From a virus: a stretch of 27,220 bases of DNA. Within the stretch, counting starts at the first letter, position 1. Each line of letters starts with the position of its first letter. Below, in pieces: positions 13,302 through 22,959 of the stretch. Under the pieces are notes generated by a model. The model was not told the DNA's origin. It made no database searches and worked only from the letters and a program-made list of their open reading frames with translations. The stretch lies in the IMG/VR virus record IMGVR_UViG_3300030116_002175, positions 1 to 27,220 of that record. One strand, 5' to 3'. Made by a program: the position numbers and the translations under genes.

Positions 13302-14842
13302 TGGCTATTACTTTTACAATAAGCTCAACTTCTAGCCCAAGTGTAACAGTAAATGATACTGCACATGGGGCTATTGTGGGTGATTTTGTAACATTTGATT
13401 CAGCAAATACTGGTAATAGTTCTTTAAACACTTTATTAGATAATGAACATGAAATTTTGACGGTAACTACTAACAGCTACACAATAAATTTATCAGAAAA
13501 TGCTCCTATTACTTTATCTGCATCAGGCACTGCTAATGCTGAATATCAAATAAATATAGGTATCAATACTGTTGTTCCTGGAAGTGGTTGGGGTGCTGGA
13601 ACTTGGGGTGCTGATGGTTGGGGGTCAGCTTCATCTGCCGTTGCTGGTGGTGGCACTTTAAGATTATGGTCTCAAGATAATTTTGGGGAAGACCTTATAT
13701 TTAACGAACGTGATGGTTTTGTATTTTATTGGGATAAATCTTCAGGTTTAAGCACACGAGCTAAAACTTTACTAGAGTTATCAGATTCAGCTCCGATTAA
13801 ATCACGTAAGGTTATGGTGTCTGAACGTGACCGTCATGTAATTTGTTTTGGTGCTTCTGCACAAGGATCTACTGCACAAGATAGATTATTGATTAGATTT
13901 AGTAGCCAAGAAAATCCTTTTTTATGGACAGCAGATACAACAAATACTGCTGGAGATTTACGCATTGGTAGTGGTTCTGAAATTGTAACAGCAGTTAAAA
14001 CTAGAAGAGAAATGATTGTTATTACAGATACATCTGTTCACAGTATGCAGTTTATCGGTCCACCTTTTACTTTTGGCATCACACAATTAGCTAGTGGAAC
14101 TACAGTAAGAAGTTTTAATAGTGCTGTAGCTGTTGGTGATGCTGTGTTTTGGATGGGGTATGATAGATTTTATATTTATGATGGTCGTGTAAATATAATT
14201 CCTTGTAGTGTAAGAGACCATGTGTTTAATGATTTTAACGAAACACAATCAGAAAAAGTATACGCAGGAGCAAACACAGCGTTTGGAGAAGTATTTTGGT
14301 TTTATCCATCTCTAACAAATGCAGTAGCAAACGGAGGCACTGGTGAAAACGATAAATATGTTGTGTATAATTATGACCAAAAAATATGGTATGTTGGCTC
14401 TCTGTCCAGGACTTCATGGGTAGATAGGGGTGTGTATCAATATCCAATGGCAACGGCATCAAATTTAGTTTACAATCATGAAAAAGGTAATGATGACGAT
14501 GGCACAGCGTTTACTTCTTTCATAGAATCAAGCCCCATAGATATACAAGATGGTGATCAATTTGTGTTTTTGCGTCGAATGATTCCTGACGTTAGTTTTG
14601 ATAATAGTGACAGTGGATTAGCTGACGCTAACAAAACTACTGTTTTTTCATTGAAAGCACAACGTAGTCCTGGAGAAGGTTTTGTTAAAACATCTACAAA
14701 TAATGTCACAACGACCACCGAACTAAATCATTTAAGGTTGCGTGGTAGATCTTTTGGTTTAAGAGTAGAAAGCACAACTCAAGGTGTAAACTGGCGTTTA
14801 GGTACACCACGAGTAGATATAAGAGCGGATGGAGATAGATGA
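13301..14842 (+). CDS. C-terminal part of P22 gp10-like tail stabilisation protein, 513 aa
   Basis: The ATG overlaps the preceding TAA by one base. After a short beta section (SVTVNDTAHGAIVGDFVTFD) and a GWGAGTWGADGWG motif (residues 96-108), the main domain follows: LRLWSQDNFGEDLIFNERDG, VMVSERDRHVICFGASAQG, RREMIVITDTSVHSMQFIG, VFWMGYDRFYIYDGRVN and the C-terminal RGRSFGLRVESTTQGVNWRL. These are hallmarks, from memory, of the beta-propeller-type 'phage stabilisation protein' (P22 gp10 family) that caps the neck and seals DNA. Its N-terminal portion is encoded by the preceding gene. The overlap ATGA at 14839-14842 couples it to the next gene. Confidence 0.8.
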   Translation: MAITFTISSTSSPSVTVNDTAHGAIVGDFVTFDSANTGNSSLNTLLDNEHEILTVTTNSYTINLSENAPITLSASGTANAEYQINIGINTVVPGSGWGAGTWGADGWGSASSAVAGGGTLRLWSQDNFGEDLIFNERDGFVFYWDKSSGLSTRAKTLLELSDSAPIKSRKVMVSERDRHVICFGASAQGSTAQDRLLIRFSSQENPFLWTADTTNTAGDLRIGSGSEIVTAVKTRREMIVITDTSVHSMQFIGPPFTFGITQLASGTTVRSFNSAVAVGDAVFWMGYDRFYIYDGRVNIIPCSVRDHVFNDFNETQSEKVYAGANTAFGEVFWFYPSLTNAVANGGTGENDKYVVYNYDQKIWYVGSLSRTSWVDRGVYQYPMATASNLVYNHEKGNDDDGTAFTSFIESSPIDIQDGDQFVFLRRMIPDVSFDNSDSGLADANKTTVFSLKAQRSPGEGFVKTSTNNVTTTTELNHLRLRGRSFGLRVESTTQGVNWRLGTPRVDIRADGDR

Positions 14843-15066
14843 GTAGACAATTAGTACCACCAACTTTTTCATTACCACCTGAAGAATATGATGTTCAATA
14901 TTTTAATGATATGGTAAGAAGTTTAGGTCAGCTAACAACACAATTACAAAATCCTGGAGAACTGCGTGGCACAAAAATTACTTTAACTGATTTACCCACA
15001 TCAGAAACTGGATTGGAAACTGGAGCCTTGTATAATGATAATGGAAGTGTTAAGATAAAGACATGA
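14839..15066 (+). CDS. Small conserved phage tail-region protein, 75 aa
   Basis: It starts in an ATGA overlap and ends in one (15063-15066). The product is PPTFSLPPEEYDVQYFNDMV, then a helical RSLGQLTTQLQNPGELRGTK, and ends TGALYNDNGSVKIKT. I recall this tiny protein immediately after gp10-like genes in marine phages, with no known function. It may be a minor tail or needle-associated protein. No cysteines or membrane segment are present. Confidence 0.66.
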   Translation: MSRQLVPPTFSLPPEEYDVQYFNDMVRSLGQLTTQLQNPGELRGTKITLTDLPTSETGLETGALYNDNGSVKIKT

Positions 15067-16463
15067 GTGGTATAGCAAGTATTTCATATGATTCACCGCT
15101 TGTACCCGAGGGCGGATTATTTACGATAAAGAATGCAAGTAAAATGCTTTCTGAGTTTGGTCGTAATGGTGACACTTATGTTGTTCATGCTAAAGAGGGC
15201 GAAACTGTTATACCTATGGAAGTTTTGGATAATAATCCAAGACTGAAAAAAATGTTATTCCAACAAATGCGTGAGCTTGATTTAGATCCTGCTCGTTATA
15301 TAGTAGGTAATGAATTAAACTCAATCAATCCAGTTACTGGTCAACCAGAGTTTTTTCTTAAAAAATTATTCAGGGGTCTAAAAAAGATTGTAAAAAAGGT
15401 TGCACCGATTGTATTACCAATCGCCGCTCCGTTTTTACTACCAACTATGCCGATGTTTTTAGCTACTGGTTTAGGTTCTTTAGCAGGAGGTTTAGTTGCA
15501 GGACAAAGACCACAAGATGCTTTTAAAAATGCTATCATAGCAGGAGGTTTAGCTGGATTAGGTAATATGGCTTTTGGTCAAGGTGGCTTTGGTGCTAGTG
15601 GCATAGAAGCTGGAATAACTAAAGGTCAATATGATGTGCGTAATTTATTTGGTGGTGGTAAGCCAACTGTAGATACCTCATCAATAGTAACAGCTAAACC
15701 AGACTTGCGAACAACTCAAACATCATTACCAAAAGGTACAGTTGGTTCATTACAACCAAGAGATTCTGGTATTTTAAATGTAGGAGGTGATCCTACATTA
15801 AGTATTGATGATTTAACAGCAAGTGTTACTGAACCAAAAGGTATAATTGATTCTATAAAAGAAGTTGGTGGTAAAGCTAAAGATATGTATGATGAGTACT
15901 TATCTCCATCACGACAAAGTATAATGCCTACTGACAAAGAAATAATAGCAGAGGCAAAAAATCGTATGAAGCTTTTTCAAGAAACTGAAGCACTTAGAAA
16001 AAAAGCAATGGGAGCATCTTATAAACCAGGAGATTTTAAACTTGATATTGCCACTATTAAAAAAGATCTAGCTCCAAGTGCATTAGAAAAGTTTGCTCCT
16101 CTTACTGGTATCGCAGGTCTTACCTTATATGGTCTTGATAAAGCTGGATTACCGATTTTTACAGTAAAAGATGAAGACACTGGGGGAGAAACATTTGTAA
16201 CTGGTAAACAACTATTAGAAATGTATCCTGAAGATTTTAGGTTAAGAGATTTTTATGGTCAAAACCCATACTATTTAAACAGAGCTGATGGTGGTGAAAT
16301 CGTTGGTCCTGGTACGTCAACCTCGGATTCTATACCAGCTATGTTAAGTGATGGTGAGTTTGTTATGAACGCAAAAGCAGTACAAGGTGCTGGAGGTGGT
16401 GACCGTAAAGAAGGTGCTAAACGTATGTATGCAATGATGAAAAGATTTGAAAAGGTAGCATAA
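15063..16463 (+). CDS. Internal virion / ejection protein with hydrophobic region and GPGTSTSDSIPAMLSDGEF motif, 466 aa
   Basis: The N-terminus carries YVVHAKEGETVIPMEVLDNN, seen in phage tape-measure or internal proteins. Residues about 108-172 are hydrophobic and Ala/Gly-rich (APIVLPIAAPFLLPTMPMFL, then AGGLAGLGNMAFG) and could insert in a membrane. The C-terminus contains GPGTSTSDSIPAMLSDGEF, then MNAKAVQGAGGGDRKEGAKR. I recall this as a strongly conserved tail in marine phage internal proteins. The protein is likely packaged inside the capsid and ejected to help form a channel through the host envelope. It opens the block of large proteins, coupled by ATGA and TAATG overlaps. Confidence 0.7.
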   Translation: MSGIASISYDSPLVPEGGLFTIKNASKMLSEFGRNGDTYVVHAKEGETVIPMEVLDNNPRLKKMLFQQMRELDLDPARYIVGNELNSINPVTGQPEFFLKKLFRGLKKIVKKVAPIVLPIAAPFLLPTMPMFLATGLGSLAGGLVAGQRPQDAFKNAIIAGGLAGLGNMAFGQGGFGASGIEAGITKGQYDVRNLFGGGKPTVDTSSIVTAKPDLRTTQTSLPKGTVGSLQPRDSGILNVGGDPTLSIDDLTASVTEPKGIIDSIKEVGGKAKDMYDEYLSPSRQSIMPTDKEIIAEAKNRMKLFQETEALRKKAMGASYKPGDFKLDIATIKKDLAPSALEKFAPLTGIAGLTLYGLDKAGLPIFTVKDEDTGGETFVTGKQLLEMYPEDFRLRDFYGQNPYYLNRADGGEIVGPGTSTSDSIPAMLSDGEFVMNAKAVQGAGGGDRKEGAKRMYAMMKRFEKVA

Positions 16464-17431
16464 TGGCTGAAACACAAACCGTTATACAAAGAGAAGCCCC
16501 AGAAATAGAAGCCTATAAACTGGGCTTGATGGAACAAGCAAAGGCGTTAGCTGAGTCAGCACCTACTATGGAGCAACTTCGTAGGCTTACTCCAGAACAG
16601 TTAGGTTTATCACCATTACAGTTTCAAGCGTTACAACAATTATCTGCTCAAGGTGAGGGTGGTATTGGTGGTTACAAACCTTTTCTGGAAAGAGCTGGTT
16701 TAGGATTAGATACTGCTGAAGATACAATAGGTCGTGCTGAAGGGGTAGGAGCTCTATCTACTGGTATATTTGATCCAAGTATGGTTGACAAGTTTATGAA
16801 TCCTTATCAAAAAGCTGTAACAGAACAAGCCCTATCACAACTCAATAAACAGTTTGCAGAACAACAAGCTCAAAGAGGAGCATCAGCTGTTGGAGCTGGA
16901 GCATTTGGTGGTGCAAGGTCAGGTGTTCTTGAAGGCATCGCTCAACGTGAATTAGGTGATGTAGCAAGTAGAAGAATATTTGAAGATTTAGCAAGGAACT
17001 TTGGTCAAGCTCAGCAATCCGCAATGACATCATTTGAAAACCAACAAAGACGTTTAGCTAATCAAGCTGGATTAGTATCTAATTTAGCTGGACAACAAGC
17101 TGAAGTAGCTTTACGTCAAGCTGGATTAGGTGAGTTAGCACAAAAACAAGCCTTAACAGATACAGATGCTTTACTCAGAGGGGGACAAGTTGAACAACAA
17201 CAGCGTCTAGCAGATGAACAAGCAAGAGTTGATAGAGAAAGATTTGCTTTCCTTGAGCCACAACAAAGGTTAAGTTTTTATAGTGATATATTAAGAGGTG
17301 TACCAAGCACACAGATACAAACACTTACTGGTCCAGGACAGCAACAAGTACCTTTATTTCAACAAGCACTAGGAGCTGGGATTACTGGTTTAGGTCTGTA
17401 TGGTGCAGGAAGTAAATTGGGGATATTTTAA
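16463..17431 (+). CDS. Internal virion protein, glutamine/alanine-rich, 322 aa
   Basis: After a helical start (QREAPEIEAYKLGLMEQAKA), the protein has DKFMNPYQKAVTEQALSQLN and RGASAVGAGAFGGARSGVLE (near residues 120-157), then long Gln/Arg-rich helices. The C-terminus is hydrophobic and glycine-rich (GAGITGLGLYGAGSKLG). I recall the 'FMNPYQ..V...AL.....Q......AVGAGAFGG.R' pattern as characteristic of podovirus-like internal or DNA-ejection proteins. It would be a small partner of the two larger proteins downstream, as P22 gp7/gp20/gp16 or T7 gp14/gp15/gp16 work together. It overlaps both neighbours by one base. Confidence 0.72.
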   Translation: MAETQTVIQREAPEIEAYKLGLMEQAKALAESAPTMEQLRRLTPEQLGLSPLQFQALQQLSAQGEGGIGGYKPFLERAGLGLDTAEDTIGRAEGVGALSTGIFDPSMVDKFMNPYQKAVTEQALSQLNKQFAEQQAQRGASAVGAGAFGGARSGVLEGIAQRELGDVASRRIFEDLARNFGQAQQSAMTSFENQQRRLANQAGLVSNLAGQQAEVALRQAGLGELAQKQALTDTDALLRGGQVEQQQRLADEQARVDRERFAFLEPQQRLSFYSDILRGVPSTQIQTLTGPGQQQVPLFQQALGAGITGLGLYGAGSKLGIF

Positions 17432-19848
17432 TGCAAATGTTAACTAATGAGCCGTTGGGCGGAATAACATCAGGGTTAGAAGATAATGAATCAGTTCAGG
17501 CATTGAGTAATGTAACTTCGGGCATTGAAACATTGTTTCAAAACATAGATGAGGCTGATAACCCAAAAGAAATAATGGATGCTATCCGTGGTGATGAAGC
17601 TAGTGTAGAACAAAGACGTATGGAGTTAGCACAATTAGTCGGTGAACAAGATGCAAAACAAACTCCAGAGTCCGTGCTTACAATAGTACAGCCCTTAATG
17701 ACTGTAATAGAATCTACTGGTGGTATAGCTGATTTAGATACAGAAACACCAGTTGCACCAAATATAAGTGATGCTCAACAAATGGAAGCTATGGCAAGAA
17801 TGCAAAGTGGTCAACAACCAGTTATGTTAAAAGATGGTTCTGTTGATACAGTAAAAGGCAATCCAACTGGTAACCCTGATATGAATATAAATCCTTTACA
17901 GTTTTTATTACAGAACGCAGGAATGTTCGGTCAAAGTGATCCTCTAAAAGGTATACAAATGGCACAGCGTCTTGTGCCTATGCCTAAACGTGAAGATTTT
18001 GCTGGCATGTACACAGATAAGCCAAGTGCTTACCAAGACTATAAAGATATTTTACCGTATAATATTTTAACAAACATTGGTCAATCAATAATGCGAACGC
18101 CAACTTTATTTGGTGCATTAACTGCTCCAGAAGTGACTAGTCAATTAGATCCTCTTATGAAAGTGGCTTTATTACAATCAAAAGAAAAAGCAGAACGTGA
18201 ACAAAAAGAAGCAACTGCTTTTGCAGAAGCTAAAAAAGATGCACAAAAATCAAGATTAGAACTTTATAAACCTTTAATAACATCTATTGGCACACCTGAT
18301 ATTGAAATGTTTAAAGCAGATGATGGTTCGCAATTTCTTGTAAATAAAAAAACTGGTAACTATGAACGACTTACTCCTGGAAGAACAAAAGTAGAGTATT
18401 TTAGTGGTCTAGGTATAGCAACAATTAAACCTGATGGCACTTACAGTATTAAAGATGTTGAGATGCAAGTTGTTGAAGATCCAAACACTGGTGCAAAAAT
18501 ATTATTTAATCCAATAACAAAACAAATGGGTCAAACAATAGTAGAAGGTCAAGTAAAATATGAGAAATTTGGTAGTGATCAGTTTGGTTATTATTCTCGC
18601 AATCCGTATACGAACCAAATAATGCAACTTGTAGAAGGTAAAGTACCTTTAAGTGAAGCACAAAAATTGATAAAACAATTTGCTGATACTAAACAAGCAT
18701 TAACTAGACGTGATATTACTGCACCAGAAAAACAGAACCTTTTAAATACATTAGAGGCTTTATCACCAAAGATTTTTGGACAAGACACTGAGTTTCAAAA
18801 AGTTGTTAATGAAATGACTGATAACTTTAGAAAAGATTTATTGGCTGATTCTGAAGCTGGTGTAAATGATGCTGATATTAATGAGCAAGTAAGAGAGTTT
18901 AAGCAAAACTTATTACTAAAATATTTTGACGCTAAGACTGTATCACAATCCCGTTACGATCCTAGGTCAGATGAAAAATCAAGATTTAATGAATTACTCA
19001 CTAAACAGATTGAAAATAGAAACAATGCCGTAGGCACTAATGATAAAATGGCTATGTTAGCGAATCAAGCCCAAAGCCTCTCAACACAGTTTCAAACTGG
19101 ATTATTTGCACCACAAAGATTATTTTTAGGTAGATTGTTACAGCAGTTCCCTGCTATGGAAACATATATGCGAGCTAATACAGATCCTGCGATGTTTAAT
19201 CAGTTTTTTGGTGGTGGTATAGCTTCTGCCGAAGCTCTTAATTCTGTTTCAACACAATTTGCTTTAGCTTTTGCTCAATATCTTCCTGGAAACTTAAACA
19301 CCGAAGAAATTAGAATGATACAGACAGCGGCTCCAAGTTTAACAACTACAAAAGAAGGTATTGCATTATTACAAAAAATATTTACTGGGCAAAATGAAAG
19401 ACTGAAAAAAGAACAAGCAGAGTCAATTAAAATATTAGCTTCGGAAGAGGCTAAAAACTTGACTGGTAGAGAATTATATCTTTACCATCAGCGTAAGATG
19501 AAGGAGTTTAAAGATAACAATTCTATATTCTCACAAGCGGATATAGATGCTCTACCGTCCACAGATGTATCACCTCCTAAATATTTTGCAAGAAATGAAA
19601 ATAGAGTAAATCTACCAGCGACTGAAATGAATCAAACACTAGCGGCGATTAGTAAACAATATCGCAATAGAACGGATTTTGATACGTTAGCTGTTCCAAA
19701 AATTAAAGATCATTTAAGAAATGAGTATAAAATTAAAATGGGTGTAGTTGGTGATATTGATCAATTTTTAGATCCTACTACTCCTGAAGGTAAAGCACGA
19801 CTTGATTTATTATTTGATATGGGTAACTTAAATTTAATGAGTAGATAA
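17431..19848 (+). CDS. Large internal virion protein, 805 aa
   Basis: The gene begins in a TAATG overlap. The product is largely helical and soluble. It has an acidic N-terminus, a charged helix near residues 249-285 (SKEKAEREQKEATAFAEAKK), a short repetitive section (LFNPITKQMGQTIVEG) and an amphipathic C-terminal half (PQRLFLGRLLQQFPAMETYM). I find no catalytic motif, signal or membrane segment. Length, position and lack of cysteine-rich or enzyme features fit an ejection protein that forms part of an internal core. Specific homology is not recognised beyond the gene-order argument. The next gene starts directly after the stop. Confidence 0.62.
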   Translation: MQMLTNEPLGGITSGLEDNESVQALSNVTSGIETLFQNIDEADNPKEIMDAIRGDEASVEQRRMELAQLVGEQDAKQTPESVLTIVQPLMTVIESTGGIADLDTETPVAPNISDAQQMEAMARMQSGQQPVMLKDGSVDTVKGNPTGNPDMNINPLQFLLQNAGMFGQSDPLKGIQMAQRLVPMPKREDFAGMYTDKPSAYQDYKDILPYNILTNIGQSIMRTPTLFGALTAPEVTSQLDPLMKVALLQSKEKAEREQKEATAFAEAKKDAQKSRLELYKPLITSIGTPDIEMFKADDGSQFLVNKKTGNYERLTPGRTKVEYFSGLGIATIKPDGTYSIKDVEMQVVEDPNTGAKILFNPITKQMGQTIVEGQVKYEKFGSDQFGYYSRNPYTNQIMQLVEGKVPLSEAQKLIKQFADTKQALTRRDITAPEKQNLLNTLEALSPKIFGQDTEFQKVVNEMTDNFRKDLLADSEAGVNDADINEQVREFKQNLLLKYFDAKTVSQSRYDPRSDEKSRFNELLTKQIENRNNAVGTNDKMAMLANQAQSLSTQFQTGLFAPQRLFLGRLLQQFPAMETYMRANTDPAMFNQFFGGGIASAEALNSVSTQFALAFAQYLPGNLNTEEIRMIQTAAPSLTTTKEGIALLQKIFTGQNERLKKEQAESIKILASEEAKNLTGRELYLYHQRKMKEFKDNNSIFSQADIDALPSTDVSPPKYFARNENRVNLPATEMNQTLAAISKQYRNRTDFDTLAVPKIKDHLRNEYKIKMGVVGDIDQFLDPTTPEGKARLDLLFDMGNLNLMSR

Positions 19849-22800
19849 ATGGCAGATCAATTTAAAGTAGATGAAACTGTAGATTTTGAAAGTGTATTTG
19901 GTAAAGAGGGTACAGCTTTCCCTATGCCAGATGCACTAAAAAGTGAAAAAATATTAGATTTTAACGGACTTGATTTAGATAATATACAACCGTTGTATAA
20001 AGTAACTGGCACAGAACCGACCACAGTCCAAGGTACTTCTTTAAAACCAGTAGAAGACTCTGATGTTTTTTCTTTATTAGATGCAATTACTCCTGACGCT
20101 GACACTGTAATTGGTTTTATGAGTACACCTGGATTATATACTTTTGGAGTTGATGAAGATAAACTTTCAAATTATTCAGAGGGTGTGAGCACTGTTTTAC
20201 GAAGCATGAAACAAGAACAAGATAGGATAGAAAATGTATTAAAAGATACATTAGGAACAAAATATCAAGGTTCTACAGCACAAGGTATAGAAGGTTTTGA
20301 TTTATTCACAACACGAGATGAATTAGCTAGAAAAAAATATTTTGAAGATATGAAAAAATATTTTGAGGATAAATATCCTGGATCTAAGTATTTTAGAGTT
20401 GGTGTTGGTGGCAAAAAATTAGAGCATGTATTTCAATTAGTACAAGATGGTCCTATTTATAGAGTTGACCCAAATGGGGGTTTTACTGATTTTGTAGGTG
20501 ATGTTGCAGATGTAACTGGTACATTAATTAATTTTGCCAATGTATCATCTATAGGCGGATCTTTGCTCCATCCACTTTTTGGCACAGCAGGAGGATACGT
20601 GTTAGGAGACATGATTGATAAACAATTAGCTCAAGAAGGTATAGATGTAAGTCGTGATGAGTTTTTGGAACAATTTAGTATGAATCAAGTATATCAAGGT
20701 TTAGTAGAGGGCGTTATAAATCAGTTTGCTCCAGGAATGGGAAAGTATGTAGTAGCAAAACTTAAAGGTGAAGAAACTGGTGTGCCTATGTCCATGCTAA
20801 TTAAAAAAATACCTAAAGAAGGATTAGAAGCTCAAAAGTTTGCAATCAAAATGCGTACTCAAGGTATACCAGAGATGGGTATAAAAGCAGACCCTGAATT
20901 TCCTTTATTAGGTGTAGGACAATTAGCAACAAAAAGTTTGTTAGCTCAAAGATTATTTTCACAGTCTGCAGGTATATCTCCTATAATAGGAAATCTAAGA
21001 AATAAACAACAAGCAAAAATTCTAGATTTACTTGAAAAAAAGGCACAACGTCAAGGGGGCTTCCAAAATTTTACACAAGCTGAATTAGACAATTATATTC
21101 TATTTAAAGGTAACACTTACTCAACAGAGTTGATGGAATTTTTTAACAGATCTTTGTTAGATAAAGATAAATTAATTCCAGGAAGTGATAAAATTTTTAA
21201 TAAAATTATAGAAGATTCTAATAATTTAAAAAAGGCATTAGATGACAGTATCGATAAAAAGTTTTTATCTGCTTCACAAAAAGCAAACTCTGCTGATGCA
21301 ACTTTTGATTTATCTGAAGTTGTAAAAAAATCAAACGAAATATTGTACGGAATAAGAACTAGAGCAAAACCAAAAAAAGATGATAAAACTGCAAAATCAA
21401 TAGGATTAAACATACCACAAGGTCCATTAGGTGATCAGCTACAAAGACTGGTCAATATTATTGACCCGAATGTCTCAAAATTAGTAACCTCAGATTTAGG
21501 CACACGAAAAACTTTTTCAGCTCTCAAACAAATCACAACTATAAGAAACGATTTAGCAGATATAATCCGCGATGGAGGGGCTGGGGCTGGACAAGCAAAA
21601 GAAGTAATTGAGTTAATAGATAATGCTATAATGAACCCAAGTGTCAAAAATAATGTAGCTGGTAAAGATATGTTAAAATTTTTAGATGAGGGTAAAGAAC
21701 TTTACAAGTTACGAGCAGGAGTCATTAACAGAGGTTCTTTAAAAAAGTTTTTCAAAGCCGATGGTACTTTTATGCCTCGTAAAGTTGTTGGCAAAATATT
21801 TTCTGGCGAAGTTGATGATGAGTCTATGAAAGTATTTTTTGATTTTGTTAAAGTTGCATCAAAAAACAAAAAAGCAAATCTAGCTACCATGAAAACTTTA
21901 AGAGAAGACATTGGTAATTCTCTTGTAACTTACATAAGTCATAATCCAGAAAAAGGTGGAGAAGTTGTTCGTAAGTTTATTAAAGATGAAAAAATGTTAA
22001 ATTTAATTTTTCCATCTAAACGAGCACAAAGACAACTAAGAGATTTTGCCATGAACACACAGTTTATTGAGGGTAGTGTTTTTAAAGCTCTGCAAAAAAC
22101 TAAAATGGAAAATTTAGAAGTTGCAAGAAATTTTTTAAATAATGCTACGGAAGCAGAAATAAAAGATTATGTAAGAGACTCTGGTGGCTATTTAAGTGAG
22201 AAAGTAATTGATTTACGACATGCTATACTTGATAAAATTTTTAAAGATCCAAGCATTAAAGGAACCTCTCCAGATGCACCAGATGTTGAAGTTATAAATG
22301 CAAAAAAATTCACAGATAAAATGAATAATTTTATAAACTTTAGTACAGATGAGTTTGCAAAATTTAAACCTTTATTCACAAAACCTAATGGACAGTTAGA
22401 TAGAGAATATTTAAAAAGATTAAATGAGGTAAAAAACTTTACACACTTCACACAAGAGGCTTTAGATACTGGTGGATCAATCGCAGTTGGTAGTAGGGTA
22501 GGTTCACTTATAAATAATCTTGATCTAGGTGCTATAGCAACTATTATGAAATCAAACTTATTGGCACGAGCCATGTCCATTCCACCTACAGTACAACAGC
22601 TTGAAAAAGCGATTGGTAATCCTGTCAAGAATAAAATATTTTCATTAGACACCTTAACAGCAGTTACAAACGCTATAGCAAGAAGTTATGGGTACACTGA
22701 TTTTGCACAACCTACTACAGAAACTTTAGAAGAAGAAACAGAAAGAACTGGGAAAATACCTGATGTTTCTGCTTTGGAAACTGACACGACTACAAATGTC

Positions 22801-22959
22801 GCTAGTATTACACCAAACACACTGAATTTAAGTCTTCCCAAGGTATCAGGTGGGGGTAATGTTAATCCTCCAAACAACCAGCAATATGCAAGTCTATTCC
22901 CATTTGATACCACGGGAACGGCTATTGCAAACAGAGCAGGAATCATGGGGTTGACGTGA
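19849..22959 (+). CDS. Largest internal virion / DNA-ejection protein, 1036 aa
   Basis: The ATG follows the previous stop without a gap. It is the longest gene in the window. The sequence is mostly helical. Residues about 214-262 are glycine-rich and hydrophobic (VADVTGTLINFANVSSIGGS, HPLFGTAGGYVLGDMIDKQL), a candidate membrane-active region. Long charged helices follow, and the C-terminus is polar and low complexity (PNTLNLSLPKVSGGGNVNPP). I see no lysozyme, lytic transglycosylase or zincin motif. The size and place correspond to the largest ejection protein of podoviruses (compare T7 gp16 or P22 gp16 by role). The TGA stop overlaps the next GTG start (GTGA). Confidence 0.65.
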   Translation: MADQFKVDETVDFESVFGKEGTAFPMPDALKSEKILDFNGLDLDNIQPLYKVTGTEPTTVQGTSLKPVEDSDVFSLLDAITPDADTVIGFMSTPGLYTFGVDEDKLSNYSEGVSTVLRSMKQEQDRIENVLKDTLGTKYQGSTAQGIEGFDLFTTRDELARKKYFEDMKKYFEDKYPGSKYFRVGVGGKKLEHVFQLVQDGPIYRVDPNGGFTDFVGDVADVTGTLINFANVSSIGGSLLHPLFGTAGGYVLGDMIDKQLAQEGIDVSRDEFLEQFSMNQVYQGLVEGVINQFAPGMGKYVVAKLKGEETGVPMSMLIKKIPKEGLEAQKFAIKMRTQGIPEMGIKADPEFPLLGVGQLATKSLLAQRLFSQSAGISPIIGNLRNKQQAKILDLLEKKAQRQGGFQNFTQAELDNYILFKGNTYSTELMEFFNRSLLDKDKLIPGSDKIFNKIIEDSNNLKKALDDSIDKKFLSASQKANSADATFDLSEVVKKSNEILYGIRTRAKPKKDDKTAKSIGLNIPQGPLGDQLQRLVNIIDPNVSKLVTSDLGTRKTFSALKQITTIRNDLADIIRDGGAGAGQAKEVIELIDNAIMNPSVKNNVAGKDMLKFLDEGKELYKLRAGVINRGSLKKFFKADGTFMPRKVVGKIFSGEVDDESMKVFFDFVKVASKNKKANLATMKTLREDIGNSLVTYISHNPEKGGEVVRKFIKDEKMLNLIFPSKRAQRQLRDFAMNTQFIEGSVFKALQKTKMENLEVARNFLNNATEAEIKDYVRDSGGYLSEKVIDLRHAILDKIFKDPSIKGTSPDAPDVEVINAKKFTDKMNNFINFSTDEFAKFKPLFTKPNGQLDREYLKRLNEVKNFTHFTQEALDTGGSIAVGSRVGSLINNLDLGAIATIMKSNLLARAMSIPPTVQQLEKAIGNPVKNKIFSLDTLTAVTNAIARSYGYTDFAQPTTETLEEETERTGKIPDVSALETDTTTNVASITPNTLNLSLPKVSGGGNVNPPNNQQYASLFPFDTTGTAIANRAGIMGLT

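Noticed and set aside
22188-22652. 154-codon frame on the minus strand
   Set aside because: It lies wholly within the 1036-residue gene, has no ribosome site or family resemblance, and looks like a shadow of the AT-rich coding strand. Other antisense frames (for example 7369-7746) are dismissed for the same reason.
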